From contig JADLZK010010865.1 in NCBI GenBank assembly GCA_015847255.1, forward strand, positions 248,001 through 312,000: a stretch of DNA of 64,000 nucleotides. The letters run 5' to 3'. Below are positions 36,385 to 46,860 of this stretch, in pieces. A model generated the notes under the pieces. The model saw only the letters and a program-made list of their open reading frames with translations, was not told the origin of the DNA and did not search any database. The translations under genes were made by a program, and so were the position numbers. Numbering within the stretch: the first letter of the stretch is position 1; each line of letters starts with the position of its first letter. Source of the DNA: Hyparrhenia diplandra (Eukaryota; Streptophyta; Magnoliopsida; Poales; Poaceae).

Positions 36385-37330
36385 TGATTGTGAAGATGAG
36401 TGCGCTACTCTCTTTGAAACCGGAAGGAATTGTTAGTTGTTTTGTTATCAATGCTTTATGTAGACTCTTGTTTGTAAGGAAGCACCCTAGGACATCGAAG
36501 AAGCATTATTTCTTCTCCAAAGTTGGGGTAAGTTTTGAAAAAATCATTACTCCTTGAATGAAATGACCCTGTAAATCGTTATTCATGTCAATTTTGTTGT
36601 TTAGGATTATCTGATTGGTAATCATGGTGTGAATGATGTCAATGAGAGTAAACTTCGTTCAAATGCTTTGAAAAGTTTTCAAGGTGCCGGTAAAGCTCGT
36701 TGGTTGGGTACTAGAGACAACATGAAGGTAAGTATCCTATAAGCGCAATTAGTAAATTGTTTTTCTTTGAGTTTTTTAAAAAATTATGGACAAAAAACTT
36801 TGCTTATGGCAGATGTATTTCCCTATCTTGTTCGTGGTATTTGGCATGTTGTGGTTGTTGTTCTGGCAGAGAAGGTGCATTGTTTTGGATCCCTCTTTGC
36901 GCTTGCTTGGGAGTGGATTTAGCTTTCAAAAAGGCTCTTCAAGATGAATTTGTGAGAACCTTTTCATTGAGTGCGCTAGCTCTATTATCTTGGTAGAACT
37001 TATGTTGATATTTGTTTTGAATTTGTTTTCTCAAATTTAGGCAAATATAGAGGAAATCTGGAAAAATTGACTATGGATGGCATGGATACAAAGTGGTGCA
37101 CGATCCAAATATGTTGTTCTTTGAAAGTGGCAGTATGTTTATTTCAATTATAGAGGAAATCTGGAAACAAGTTGTTATGATTTTTTTATTGATGTGTTTT
37201 GCCTTTTTTTGTTTGTAACTATCTTTTTATACTAGCAGATTTCTAAATGAGAGTGGAATATGTGCTATGATGAATTTGGAACACTTTGATGTTGGAGTCG
37301 ATTATGAAAGACAAGTACGTAAATGAGTGA
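36385..37330 (+). pseudogene. C48 (Ulp1) protease exons of unit 3
   Basis: The first exon reads MSALLSLKPEGIVSCFVINA and continues LFVRKHPRTSKKHYFFSKVG (36394-36530). The next exon reads DYLIGNHGVNDVNESKLRSN (36604-36725). The His box FPYLVRGIWHVVVVVLAEKV has His at 36845-36847. The final segment reads NESGICAMMNLEHFD, with the candidate nucleophile Cys at 37261-37263. This subgroup has Ser-Gly-x-Cys where most Ulp1 proteins have Asp-Cys-Gly. The spacing and order fit the C48 fold, and the surrounding introns are AT-rich with GT/AG-like borders. Confidence 0.6.
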
Positions 37331-37629
37331 TGTTGGAAACCTTAGCATCAAGTACTTAAATGATTTGGTGTTTTGTTCGAAAAAATATTGCAACTTATGG
37401 TGCAAACAAAATTAAGGAGGTAGTATTTCTTTGCTTAGTTCTTGTTTATAGTTTCTTGAACACAATCGACATTGTTTTGGGTCTCATTATATTTTGGTAT
37501 TCCGGTGTATGCGGAGAAGTTTGGACAAGCTATCGATTATAGGTCTATGCAAAGTAGTAGAAGATGCCGTGATCTCCATTTACTAGTTAGATCTTGTTAA
37601 GGATGGTACCATCCGTTTGGTAACTTGAA

Positions 37630-38000
37630 GTGTTTGGCGGAGATTATACATTGTTGCAAATGGTAACTTAGCGGTCGTTGGTTGTTGCAAATGTGGTCAT
37701 CAATCGCTACATCTTGTCTCTCTTTTTCATCAATATATTCTGAATTGTGTATTGTGAGTTGTTTGTTGTTATAGGACGGTTATTTGTCTTGTCTAATGTT
37801 ATTCCATAGAAAAAAAAATTGTTTGTAAATATTCTTGAGATGAAGTTGCAATCGGAGATGATTAGCGGTTGCAATTGGTTGCAACTAGGTTGTAAAAATT
37901 TGTTCTAAGTGACAAGCGCTAATTATGCTACTGATCAAGTTGCAATTGTCTTTGTAGTCACGATTGCAACTCATAGTCTGGTGAAGTTGCAAGCGTGTGT
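37630..38000. repeat. TTGCAA words and decayed satellite unit between unit 3 and the FAR1-like gene
   Basis: TTGTTGCAAATGGTAACTTA, GTGGTCATCAA and TTATTCCATAGAAAAAAAA phrases are shared with the two satellite loci. 38000-38200 is AT-rich with no signal. The convergent Ulp1-like and FAR1-like genes end on either side. Confidence 0.6.
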
Positions 38001-39009
38001 CGATGTTTGCGGTATTCTCATTACACATGTATACTTATCTGGCAATATTCATATTAGTATATCGATTTCCGGATACTGACAAGTAGCAAACATGTAAACA
38101 TTTATAATGGTGTAGTGATGTAATAACTTATAATTTATGCGGGTACATAATTATGAACTAGTTGGCCAAGTATATTGTATTAACTTATAACTAGCTACTA
38201 GGTAACATGTTGTTGCATTTCCAACTTCGCAAACATGTTCTTCACCCTCTCTGTCAGCGACCTCTTTTTCACAATTTGCTCCTGCGCCTCGTGCAACTCT
38301 CCCTCCACGCCCTCTTCTACGATTGTGTTCTGGGGATTTCAATGTCATCTTCATTGCCTTCTTCATGCACAAGCCTCACCGACTTTGGCCTCCCTCTTTA
38401 TGCGGGTTCACTCATTTGTGGCTTGGCTTGTTTCTTGTTCGACTTTGTTCTCACGAAGCCTTGCTTCGATTTGGGTTCGATGGACAAGTTGTTGTGTAGT
38501 GTGTGCCCGATACACCACATGTCTTTGCACATTCTTGTTCCATAGGACTCTTTGGTATAGGTGCTCGGTGGGTTACCTCCTTGATGAGTCTCAACTTCAT
38601 GTTTCCTCTTGTTGGCATTTGTTGATCTTCCTTTCGTCCGGGTCCCGGTGGCTCAACCAACATGACATCATTATGCATCGGCGTTGATGACTCGTTTCCT
38701 TTGCCGGGGGACCCTTCGACTTGTGTTATTGCTGATCCGGTGGTGATGGTCCTTTGCCGGGTGTCTCAAGAGCTGCGTTGTCTTCATTTTTTACGTGATT
38801 GTTGTTGATGGTCCATTGTTGTTTGCCGTATCTCTGTTGTCTGAACATTTCAATGCCGGTAAGATGCGATCTAGTTATGCGTCCAACTCCTCACAAGCTT
38901 CGGTCGGACCTACTTGCAGCCCTTGCCACCTTCATCAACTTTGGCATTGATTTCAACATCCGGGCCTGTTCCTTGCTTGCGGTAGCACTAATTCGGATGT
39001 TGTTATGCC

Positions 39010-39375
39010 TATCGGGGAACTTGTTGCATTGCATCGCGGGTGTATCTCTTGAATATGTACTTTTCGGGTATGCTTTTGACTGCGGGTGGGTGAATGCCCT
39101 TATGATATGCATGCGAAGAGGCGCAAAATATTTTCAAGATCAACAAACAGAGATGACCATGTCGGTATGTTTGCAATATTATTATGTAACAAGTTGCAAC
39201 TGTGTTCCAATCACATTTGCAATTGCGAGAAAAAGCAACAACAATTTTTTTGCAAAAGGCGATCCTTTTGGTGTAGTAACCCCGGTGCTTATCTTTGTTG
39301 TGTTGGAGAGCATTCATGTTGTGATTACGGTGCTTACACGTGTGTTCATGTTGTTTGCATTCACATTTGTATTCC
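39010..39375 (-). pseudogene. SWIM zinc-finger segment of the FAR1-like gene
   Basis: EYKCECKQHEHT gives the first CxC pair and is followed by a GTAAGC donor. After an intron, IPEKYIFKRYTRDAMQQVP matches the conserved tail of the FAR1 SWIM domain. SWIM domains in this family are Zn-binding and follow the transposase core, as here. Confidence 0.75.
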
Positions 39376-39829
39376 CCACTTTCCTTGTGCGCAATCACCT
39401 TGAATTCATGATTTGCCCAGTGAAACTCCCTTCCCCTTGTTCATGTTTCACTAACCAACGATTATCCTTTTTCGAGTTTGGATCACGGCGAATGTTAAAA
39501 AGCCGTGCTGTTCGGTATTGCCTTTTGTACTCTCGATAGACAGCGGCTCTTGTGTATACTTTGGATATTTGCTCATCGAATTTGGCCTTGCATGCGCTCG
39601 TCCGTAGCACTGCAAAGCATCGGTTTTTGTTGCAATTAGTATGCGAGAGGTTGTTGTAAGCAAGTTCGGTTACTATTGCAAATCTGGTAACATTATTTTT
39701 TATGGGTTTTTTTTTTTTGTACGTGCGTTGTGATTCTCGCCGCGTCCATATGGTCTGCGTCTTTGCGGTGACTCAAAGCATCCTCTTGGCAAATGTGTGT
39801 AGGCTGGTGCTTGCATCAACATAACCATC

Positions 39830-40830
39830 TTTTAAGACCCTGTTTTGGCTTTCCGATCTTTGTGTAGAAGTCATCCTTCCACAATACATTCCTTTGAAGT
39901 AGCACGATATCCACCTCTCTCTTTTCTCCCACGGGGCCTTTATTGCGGGATTGTCGGCAATTTGTGATCATCAACCAATTTTCCCATTCTTCCTCAAAGC
40001 GGGTTGGTCCCAAAGGATAATTGAGCAATGACTCGAACCTTTCTTGCAATTTCTTGTCCTTGTGTTGTTTGAACAGCTCTTCCAGCTCAATCTCCCAAGG
40101 TCTTAAGATGTGCCAACGGCAGTTCCTATGGTGAGTCTTTAGGAACACCTTTGGAATTGCGATAAACATCGCCGGATCTTCATCGTTAAATGGTAACACG
40201 TGGAAATATTTTTCGGATAAACATAGTACTAGTTTGAAATTTTTCAGATAAACAGCAATCAAGTTTGCAATTACTACCATCTTGGTGTTGCAATTCAATA
40301 TCATCATGGTGTTGCAATAAGCGGACATTTTTGTCGGCAAAATGTATTTTTTGACTAATGTATTGTATTGTATCTAGCAAGCGAAAACATATGACTATTT
40401 GCAAATGTTTTTGACTCACCGGTTAGGATAACATGTGGTTCGACGCCATCCATGCAACTCTTGAGCGTCTCGAATAGCCATATGAATGATCTTTGCGGAT
40501 TCGTCACCCATGAGTGCTTGTCCAAAAGTCACATTCATCAAGTGATTCTTTGGATCCAACAAACATCGCTAGTGGCATGTTCTTGATGTTTGTTTTGTGA
40601 GTTGTATCGAAGGTTCTGGCGTCTCCAAAGTCTTTGTATAATGCCCTCGACTTGCGTGACTCGAATATGTTTCGACAACCCTTGTCTTTGGATGCGTATC
40701 GATATCCCGGTAGAAATGGTCATTTTCTCCTTACACTCGGGAAGAATTTCAATAGCTTGTTTAGATCATCATTTACGTCTTCCCTTGCCTTGGCCTCCTT
40801 CACGTAAACACGTTGCAATTACGTTAAGTT
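39830..40830 (-). pseudogene. MULE transposase core of the FAR1-like gene
   Basis: In order on the - strand: TFDTTHKTNIKNMPLAMFVG and VTFGQALMGDES, then PQRSFIWLFETLKSCMDG up to a GGTGAGT donor, an intron with TTGCAA words (40260-40320), then FLKTHHRNCRWHILRPWEIE and FEEEWENWLMI. These are the FDTTY, FGxAL, WLF and HRxCxWH signatures of FAR1/MULE transposases. At least two frame changes occur, between the FDTT and WLF words. Confidence 0.8.
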
Positions 40831-40929
40831 AGTTTGTTGCAATTAATGTACCGAGAATGTTGCAATTACAATCCGACAATGTTGTAACACAATTCAGCAC
40901 TTACATATTCCTCACATCCTTCTCTGTGA

Positions 40930-41412
40930 ACCCCCACATCTGGCGCCCCGTCATGCGGTTCCGTCATCACATTCGGCGGCCGCGGCATGTGGAACACCGC
41001 TCCTTGTCATGATATGGAAGAGGTCGCATATTCCTTCCGTCATGTGCTTGTGGGCGTGCATGAACGCACCATCTTGAGGAGATGGCTCCGGTTTGTGGTT
41101 GTGGGGTGTTTTCACAATGTCAAAGTACCAAAGCACTTTTCCTTTGTGTTCAGCTTAACTTTGTGAAGCTTGGCGACCACATCTTTTGGACCCTTTCTCG
41201 GTTTTAGGTTCGTGATCATCTTTTTGCACGGACACTTGCCCCCTATTGCGGACATAATCTGGCTGTTTTGTTGGCTTGTTCTTGCAATCCCGTATTTGAA
41301 CCCCGCAAGCCTTGTGTATTCGGCGTAAAAATGCGTAAGCTTCATCACAGTATTGAACCTCTCGCTTTACTCTTGGCACAAATCTTTTTTGGGACATATG
41401 CATCACGGGCAT
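40930..41412 (-). pseudogene. FAR1 DNA-binding domain segment
   Basis: EAYAFLRRIHKACGVQIRDC in one frame and FYAEYTRLAGFKYGIARTSQ in another overlap the same DNA; the latter fits the FAR1 N-terminal domain. CPCKKMITNLKPRKG and KLNTKEKCFGTL follow, then FDIVKTPHNHKPEPSPQDG with the His-Asn-His ligand word. 41420-41780 between this and the first exon is an intron with TTGCAA words. Confidence 0.7.
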
Positions 41413-42061
41413 GAAGAAAACATAGACAACATGGTTAGGTTAGGAACCAAAAAAATATATGCATTTGTGTCATATATTTTAATGGAGATAGCGAGAACTC
41501 TATGTCGCAATTGCGGTGCTCACGGTTGTTGAGACTTTTTTCGGATAAACAACAATCATGTTGCAATTATAATCATAATCTTTGTTGCAACCATTAGACA
41601 TTTTGAAGATGCAATTTGTTCTACTTTGTTTGCAACTACGGTCATCATGGTGTTGCAACTACAGTCATCATAGTGTAATTTGCCAATCTAGCAATTGAGA
41701 ACGAGCGAAATAGAATACCAATGTCGCAATTCTGAGTCATCTTGGTGTTGCAAATAGCGGGCAGTTTAGATGTAATTTTTTTGTAACATAGAATTGTTTT
41801 TGGGTCATACCGCATCGAAGAGCTGCTCGTATCTGGGGTGGCCATTTCCCGAGCCAACGTCGCCGGGCGGTGTCGGTGTCTTTGGTATGGTGTAGCGGAT
41901 CAACACTTTCTGGTGTCGCCATGTGCGCAGGACATGGAAAGCAGCTGTCGTCGGTGTTGAGGGACAGCATAGGTTCTTCTTTGGACTTGCGGCGGGTCTC
42001 GGCCGTCCTCCTTGTGCGTCGCGCCAAGGCTAGGGTGCGAATCATCTCGAGAATCCGCCAT

Positions 42062-42560
42062 GACCATAGCTGCATGGGCCGGGTGTATTGGGCGATCCTA
42101 TCGATCCCCCACCGTTATTACGTTTTTGGGGTGTGGAGGTGGTGTTGGGGCGGAGGCGGAGGCTGAGGTGGCGGCAGGCGGCTTGGGCGGAGCCGGAGGC
42201 GGAGGCGGAGGCGGAGTTGGGGGCGGAGGCGGCCATGGCCATAGATGCGTTTTGAGGCGGCCCCATGAATTCACCGGTGATTCTTTGTGGGGCGGTGTTG
42301 GGGCGCGCCCGGATGCGGAGTGGAGGCGGAGGCGGAGGAGTCGGAGAGCAGAGATGGAGGCGGAGATTTCAAAATTCGAGCGAGGGGGTGTAGGGGCGGC
42401 GTGTCATGGTAGGACACTTTTGTTAGTTAGACATGCGGGCCACGCGAGTTTATTTCCGAGGGGGGTTTGTGGGGAGATTTTGGTTTGTTAAGGGCTGCTT
42501 GGCCCATCGCGCCTTATTTGTTTTGCGAGGAGGCGCCGGGTGCTTTGTTTGTTGCGAGGG
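42062..42560 (-). promoter_or_regulatory. GC-rich 5' region of the FAR1-like gene at the element end
   Basis: This strongly GC-rich region (GGCGGAGGC runs near 42150-42360) lies between the start codon and the terminal hairpin, matching the leaders of the Ulp1-like genes in position and bias. No clear TATA box is found. Frames on either strand are low-complexity. Confidence 0.35.
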
Positions 42561-42563
42561 GTG

Positions 42564-42589
42564 GGTGCATTACGTACATAGAATGCACC
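42564..42589. other. Terminal hairpin, right end of the FAR1-bearing element
   Basis: GGTGCATT with AATGCACC form an 8-bp stem around ACGTACATAG, 25 bases from the (TA)n tract. It is the inverted counterpart of the hairpin at 349-374. Confidence 0.7.
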
Positions 42590-42614
42590 GGGTGCTGATT
42601 TTAGGCCTGCCGTG

Positions 42615-42632
42615 TATATATATATATATATA
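42615..42632. repeat. (TA)n microsatellite
   Basis: Nine TA units between the hairpin end on the left and the TIR of the next element on the right. Confidence 0.9.
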
Positions 42633-45600
42633 CGGCTCCGTGCTATACTACACCTCAGGTGTAGAATATATTCTACACCCACGGACCCAACCGTTCTAAC
42701 CCAACTAACTTAGAACGCCCCGACCCACCAACCAACCATCGGCCCTAACCGTATCGGCGAGCACTTGTGACGGTGGCAAGCCGCACACGTGTGGGATCCG
42801 CGCATGGGTCTCACGTCCACCGCTAGGGGTTCGAGTCAGCGGCGCCGGGCCTCGTGGCTCGCTCCATGCGGCGATGTCTTCCTCCCTCGGCCCCCCCGGC
42901 GCCTTCCTCTCCGTTTGCCATGCGAACCACGGGCGGTAGGCTCCAATGGCGGGCGCGTGTAGGGGCGGTGTGGAATTTGGTTCCAACGGGCGGGCATGTG
43001 CATGCAGGCGCGGCGAGGGAGATCCACATCGAAAGTGGCTTGGGCTCTGGCGGAACATGCGCAAATTTTGCCCTCAAATTCCTACGCATGTGCATGCGTT
43101 GAATATGTGGATTCTTGAATTCTTGTGTTGCTTATAATTACTAAAAATAGGAAAACTAGACTCAACGATATCGTCATTTGCGAAGTTGGCAGCAATTCAA
43201 CATTCAAGAGAAGCGAAAATAATAGGCTGCGAGGTGCTATTTTGAACAAAAGGATTACTAAACAAAAATAATTACTAAACAATGAATTACTAAGACTGTT
43301 GTATGATAAGAAAATTCCAATTACTAAACATATTGAGTAATATACTCGCTTTTTTGTGTATCTCTAGTAACACCAATGCTCTTGGTATTCATCGGTAATT
43401 CAAAGTTACATGATTGCATAGACCAAGTGAATTTGTCGATTAATTCATAGGTATTTCGTCTTTTTATGTCTTTGAGTAATATTTCGCTTTTCGATAAGAC
43501 ATATATATGTGCTCGATAAGATCTCGGTGCTCAAAGCAACTCTATGTTTGTTTGTGTCGTTTTTGGCCCGTGTGTTGTGGTCATTTGCCTATGTGACGTG
43601 TCATCGAGCCTGTATTGTCGTTAGCACATTCGGGGCATTTCTTTGAGATTTGAAGCTCGGTAATCCATATTGCAAGAGGTCCGACAAAACTATCATGCGT
43701 AATGGTGGGTTTTAGTAATTCACACAACTACCATGTCGAGAATTGGGTTTGTTTGGTCAATTAACACCTTTATGTGCTCATTAAGCGTTAGGTTCTCCTT
43801 AAGCTTTACCAACACTTATATGTGCTCATGTAGAATAATATACGTTTAGTATTTTATGGTTTATATGCTTGAGAATGTCGGTTTAGGGCTTGTATTATTT
43901 TCATTAGTTTTCGGTATTTGTTAAATTTAGGGTTTTGGAGCAAGTGTCTTTTAAATGCATGCCCCTACCGGGCAATGGGGCAAGTGTTTTTTCAAAAAGC
44001 ATGCCCCCTTTCTTTGAGACTAGGATTCGTAGGCGTCGCCGAGATTATGGGTCCATGGCTTTACATTTGAGATTAGTGTGTGTAGCTTAGTAATTTATGG
44101 TCATTAATTTGTGAGATTAGTGTATATAGCATTTGTTGAGATTAGGGTTCGGCGTCCTTTGAGATTAGGGTCCATGGCCTGCCTGAGATTAGTGTATATA
44201 GTGTCTATTGAGATTAGGGTTTATGTCGTTTGCTAAGATTAGGGTTTAGGGCGTTTCTTTGAGATTAGGTGTCCATGGCTTTCTACTGAGATTAGTGTGT
44301 ATAGCTCAATAATTTATGGTCGGTAATTTTGTAAGATTAGGGTATAGAGCGTTTCTTTGAGATTAGGGTATATAGCGTTCTTTGAGATTAGGGTTCGGGG
44401 TGTCTCTTTGAGATTAGGGTCCATGGCTTATCTTTGAGATTATTGTATGTAGCTCGGTAATTTATGCTTAGGAATTTTTTAAGATTATGGTATAGCGTTT
44501 CTTTGAGATTAGGGTTATGCCCTGGCCGAGATTAGGGTTCGGGGCCTCTTTGAGATTAGTGTATATAGCGTCTATTGAGATTAGGGTTCATGTTGTTTCT
44601 TTGAGATTAGGGTTCGGGCGTTTGTTGAGATTAGGGTTCATGTTGTTTCTTGAGATTAGGGTTGGGCGTTTCTTTGAGATTAGGGGTCCATGGCTTCTCT
44701 TTGAGATTAGTGTGTATAGCTCGGTAATTTATGGTCGATAATTTTGTAAGATTAGGGTATAGAGCGTTTGGTGAGATTAGGGTATGTAGCGTTCTTTGAG
44801 ATAGTGTGTATATATACGGTAATTTATGGTCGGGATTATTTTGTAAGATTCGGGTATAGAGGGTTTCTTTGAGATTAGGGTTCGGGCGTCTATTGAGATT
44901 ATGGTCCATGGCTTCTGCTGAGATTAGTGTATATAGCGTCTATTGAGATTAGGGTTTATGTTGTTTGCTTTCGAGATTAGGATTGGGCGTCTCTTTGAGT
45001 TTAGCGGTCCATGGCTTCTACTGAGATTAGTGTGTATAGCTCAAGTAATTTATAGTCGATAATTTTGTAAGATTAGGGTATAGAGGGTTTCTTTGGGATT
45101 AGGGTTTGGGGCATCTCACGAGATTATGGTCCATGGCTTCTACTGAGATTAGTGTATATAGCGTCTATTGAGATTAGGGTTCATATCGTTTGCTGAGATT
45201 AGTGTTCAGGGCGTCTTGTTGGGATTTGGGTTTATGGCGTCTGCTGTGTAGCGTCTATTGAGATTAGGGTTCATGTCGTTTTGCTGAGATTAGGGTTAAA
45301 GGCGCCTATTGAGATTAGGTTTCATGGCGTCTATTGAGATTAGTGTATATAGTGTATATTTAGATTAGGGTTCAGGCCGTCTGCTGAGATTAGGTCCATG
45401 GTTTCTGCTGAGATTAGTGTATATAGCTCAGTAATTTATGGTTAGTAATTTCTAAGATTAGGACACATAGCGTTCTTTGAGATTAGGGTTCAGGGCGTGT
45501 GCTGAGATTAGTGTATATAGCGTCTATTGAGATTAGGGTTCATGTTGTTTGCTGAGATTAGGGTTCAGGGCGTCTGCTAAGATTAGAGGTCCATGACGTC

Positions 45601-46403
45601 TACTGAGACTAGTGTATATAGCGTATATTTAGATTAGGGTATGTGCTAAAAAAGAATTATATCTATGTGCTCATGTAATACATCAACATACATTTCGGTA
45701 ACACTCTATAATATATACTCAATAATACATAATGTCGATCAAGTTCGAGTAATGCATCCCAATAGATGTAGTTATCAATATTTTTGGATTTAGGCATCTC
45801 ATCATCTTTAGTAATTGATACTTTGGATCTAGTACTCCGTGCCTCGATAATCAATAATTTTCGAGTAATGCTATATGGCAAGGAAATAAATAGTTCAAAT
45901 AGTCAAATACCAAGTATAATTAGCTACTATGGTTGTCATGATCGGGAATGAAAGTGGTGAAGAAAGTAGATAAATTAATATGTATGCATGCATGCGGCGC
46001 ATAAATTCATCTATCGTGTGCTTGCATGGCTAAAAATGTCTAGCTTCTTGAAAATAAAAAAAAAATGCCTACACGGAGGAGTGGACGGGAGTGCATGTCG
46101 GATGCGAGGAGCCTCTCACGTGCATATCACGGGGAGCCTTTCCACGGGGATTTCGTGCGTCGCGTGGGCGCTGGGCTGACAGGCCACGTCGGACATGGCT
46201 TGTGCGGATTTGTGTGGAGGGATGGCGCGGGGGTGCTTCTGCGGGGGCGCGACGGGCGGGATCCGGATCGGCGCGGGGTGAGTCAAGCTAGTCTTGGCGG
46301 GATTGTGGGAGGGGAGCCAATTGGATTTGGTTGGTTGGGTCTTATTTGGTTGGCTCATGGGTGTAGAATTCATTTACACCTAGGGTGTAGAATAGTCTTG
46401 CCG

Positions 46404-46406
<3 letters not shown>
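42633..46406. mobile_element. TA-flanked element with about 55-bp imperfect TIRs and a TTAGGGTT minisatellite
   Basis: The left end reads CGG, then CTACACCTCAGGTGTAG, ATTCTACACCCA and GACCCAACC. The right end on the - strand reads CGG, then CTACACCCTAGGTGTA, ATTCTACACCCA and GAGCCAACC. Both abut (TA)n. The ends carry GC-rich gene-like DNA (42720-43080 and 46060-46360) but no recognised gene. 43100-43980 is AT-rich with no signal apart from GCATGCCCC phrases near 43965-44010. The interior is the minisatellite. Probably non-autonomous. Confidence 0.7.
43985..45640. repeat. Minisatellite with GAGATTAGGGTT core
   Basis: GAGATTAGGGTTC, GAGATTAGTGTATATAGC and GTCCATGGCTTCT phrases recur every 25-35 bases, in higher-order blocks that repeat roughly every 200-400 bases (for example the AGCTCGGTAATTTATGGTC block). 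The core contains TTAGGGTT but the spacing is not that of telomeric DNA. Related words occur at 25280-25560. Confidence 0.85.

Positions 46407-46407
<1 letters not shown>

Positions 46408-46485
<78 letters not shown>
46408..46485. repeat. (TA)n microsatellite
   Basis: About 39 TA units shared as the flank of two elements with related TIRs. Confidence 0.97.
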
Positions 46486-46490
<5 letters not shown>

Positions 46491-46860
46491 AATTTTTCTA
46501 CACCCTAGGTGTAGTTACACCCATGTGTATATCTCAAGATTTATGGTATATATGGTGAGCGAAGTGTATGTGGATGAAATATATGATCATACTTGACCAT
46601 CTATGGTGGTATATACGTTAAGTATGCATTCATACTTTGAGTATATGGATATACTTTTTTTTATATCTGGCCGATAGTGGCATTTTATGTAATATATTAA
46701 AAATATGGGTTCTATCGAAATTTTTTTTCGCGTAGTAAGATCTAGAGTATCTTAATATGAGTATCTAAAACATACTCAAACCGATAAACAAGTATGAACA
46801 CATACACAATGTGGTTTTTTTGAATATGGGTGTAACTACACCAGGGTGTATAGAAAGTGC

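Larger units (their letters stand above)
29850..37330 (+). pseudogene. Ulp1-like cysteine protease of a transposon, unit 3
   Basis: An acidic exon near 29885-29965 (MSSEEDDESYSSNDGE) is followed near 30600-30740 by FFAKKIIAMLDDRKKKIIID and GFGILLEFDG, then WIADHVDIGCGDLLVGGKVI (30750-30805), GDDIKEKYIDSMKADFLDKI (30860-30920) and LPLIKDFSDKLLGDTF. These match the N-terminal domain of plant Ulp1-like transposon proteins better than units 1 and 2 do. Less clear exons occur at 31310-31640, 32790-33090, 33600-34100, 34240-34420 and 34700-35000. The protease domain is at 36385-37330. It is a diverged paralogue of units 1 and 2, and a satellite (35270-36110) sits in one intron. Frame breaks recur, so it is called a pseudogene with the caveat of possible sequence error. 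Confidence 0.6.
38220..42061 (-). pseudogene. FAR1/FHY3-like MULE transposase gene (frame-broken)
   Basis: The ATG at 42061 reads MADSRDDSHPSLGATHKEDG. The order that follows is the family order: FAR1 DNA-binding domain (about 41410-40930, with FYAEYTRLAGFKYGIAR and a PHNHKPEPS word), MULE transposase core (about 40830-39830), post-core region (about 39610-39395, SKVYTRAAVYREYKRQYRT) and SWIM zinc finger (about 39375-39010). A basic tail runs to about 38220. FAR1-type proteins are transposases of Mutator-like elements or transcription factors derived from them. Location next to a terminal hairpin and convergence on Ulp1-like genes argue for the transposase. Introns contain TTGCAA words. Frameshifts occur inside the core. 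Family assignment is secure, exon limits approximate. Confidence 0.8.
330..42614. mobile_element. Candidate giant TA-flanked Mutator-like element with Ulp1-like and FAR1-like genes, interrupted by two nested elements
   Basis: Both limits touch (TA)n and both carry the same hairpin word close to the end: GGTGCATTC with GAATGCACC at 349-374, and GGTGCATT with AATGCACC at 42564-42589. Between them, outside the nested elements at 14700-21328 and 21355-27973, lie three + strand Ulp1-like genes and one - strand FAR1/MULE transposase that starts about 0.55 kb from the right end, as expected for the transposase of a TIR element. Plant Mutator-like elements carrying Ulp1 protease genes (KI-MULEs) and TA-flanked MULEs are known. 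That this is one element is my inference; the alternative is several abutting elements, since the three Ulp1 units resemble one another. Confidence 0.4.

Noticed and set aside
38207..39539. + strand open frames over the FAR1-like gene, the longest 246 codons (38799-39539)
   Set aside because: Conserved FAR1 and SWIM words are on the - strand of the same DNA; the + strand frames show no motif.
42110..42400. Gly-rich protein gene on the + strand
   Set aside because: The open frame arises from GGCGGAGGC repetition in the 5' region of the - strand FAR1-like gene.
43985..45640. Interstitial telomere (TTTAGGG)n
   Set aside because: The TTAGGGT core recurs every 25-35 bases with unrelated spacer, not as contiguous 7-base repeats.
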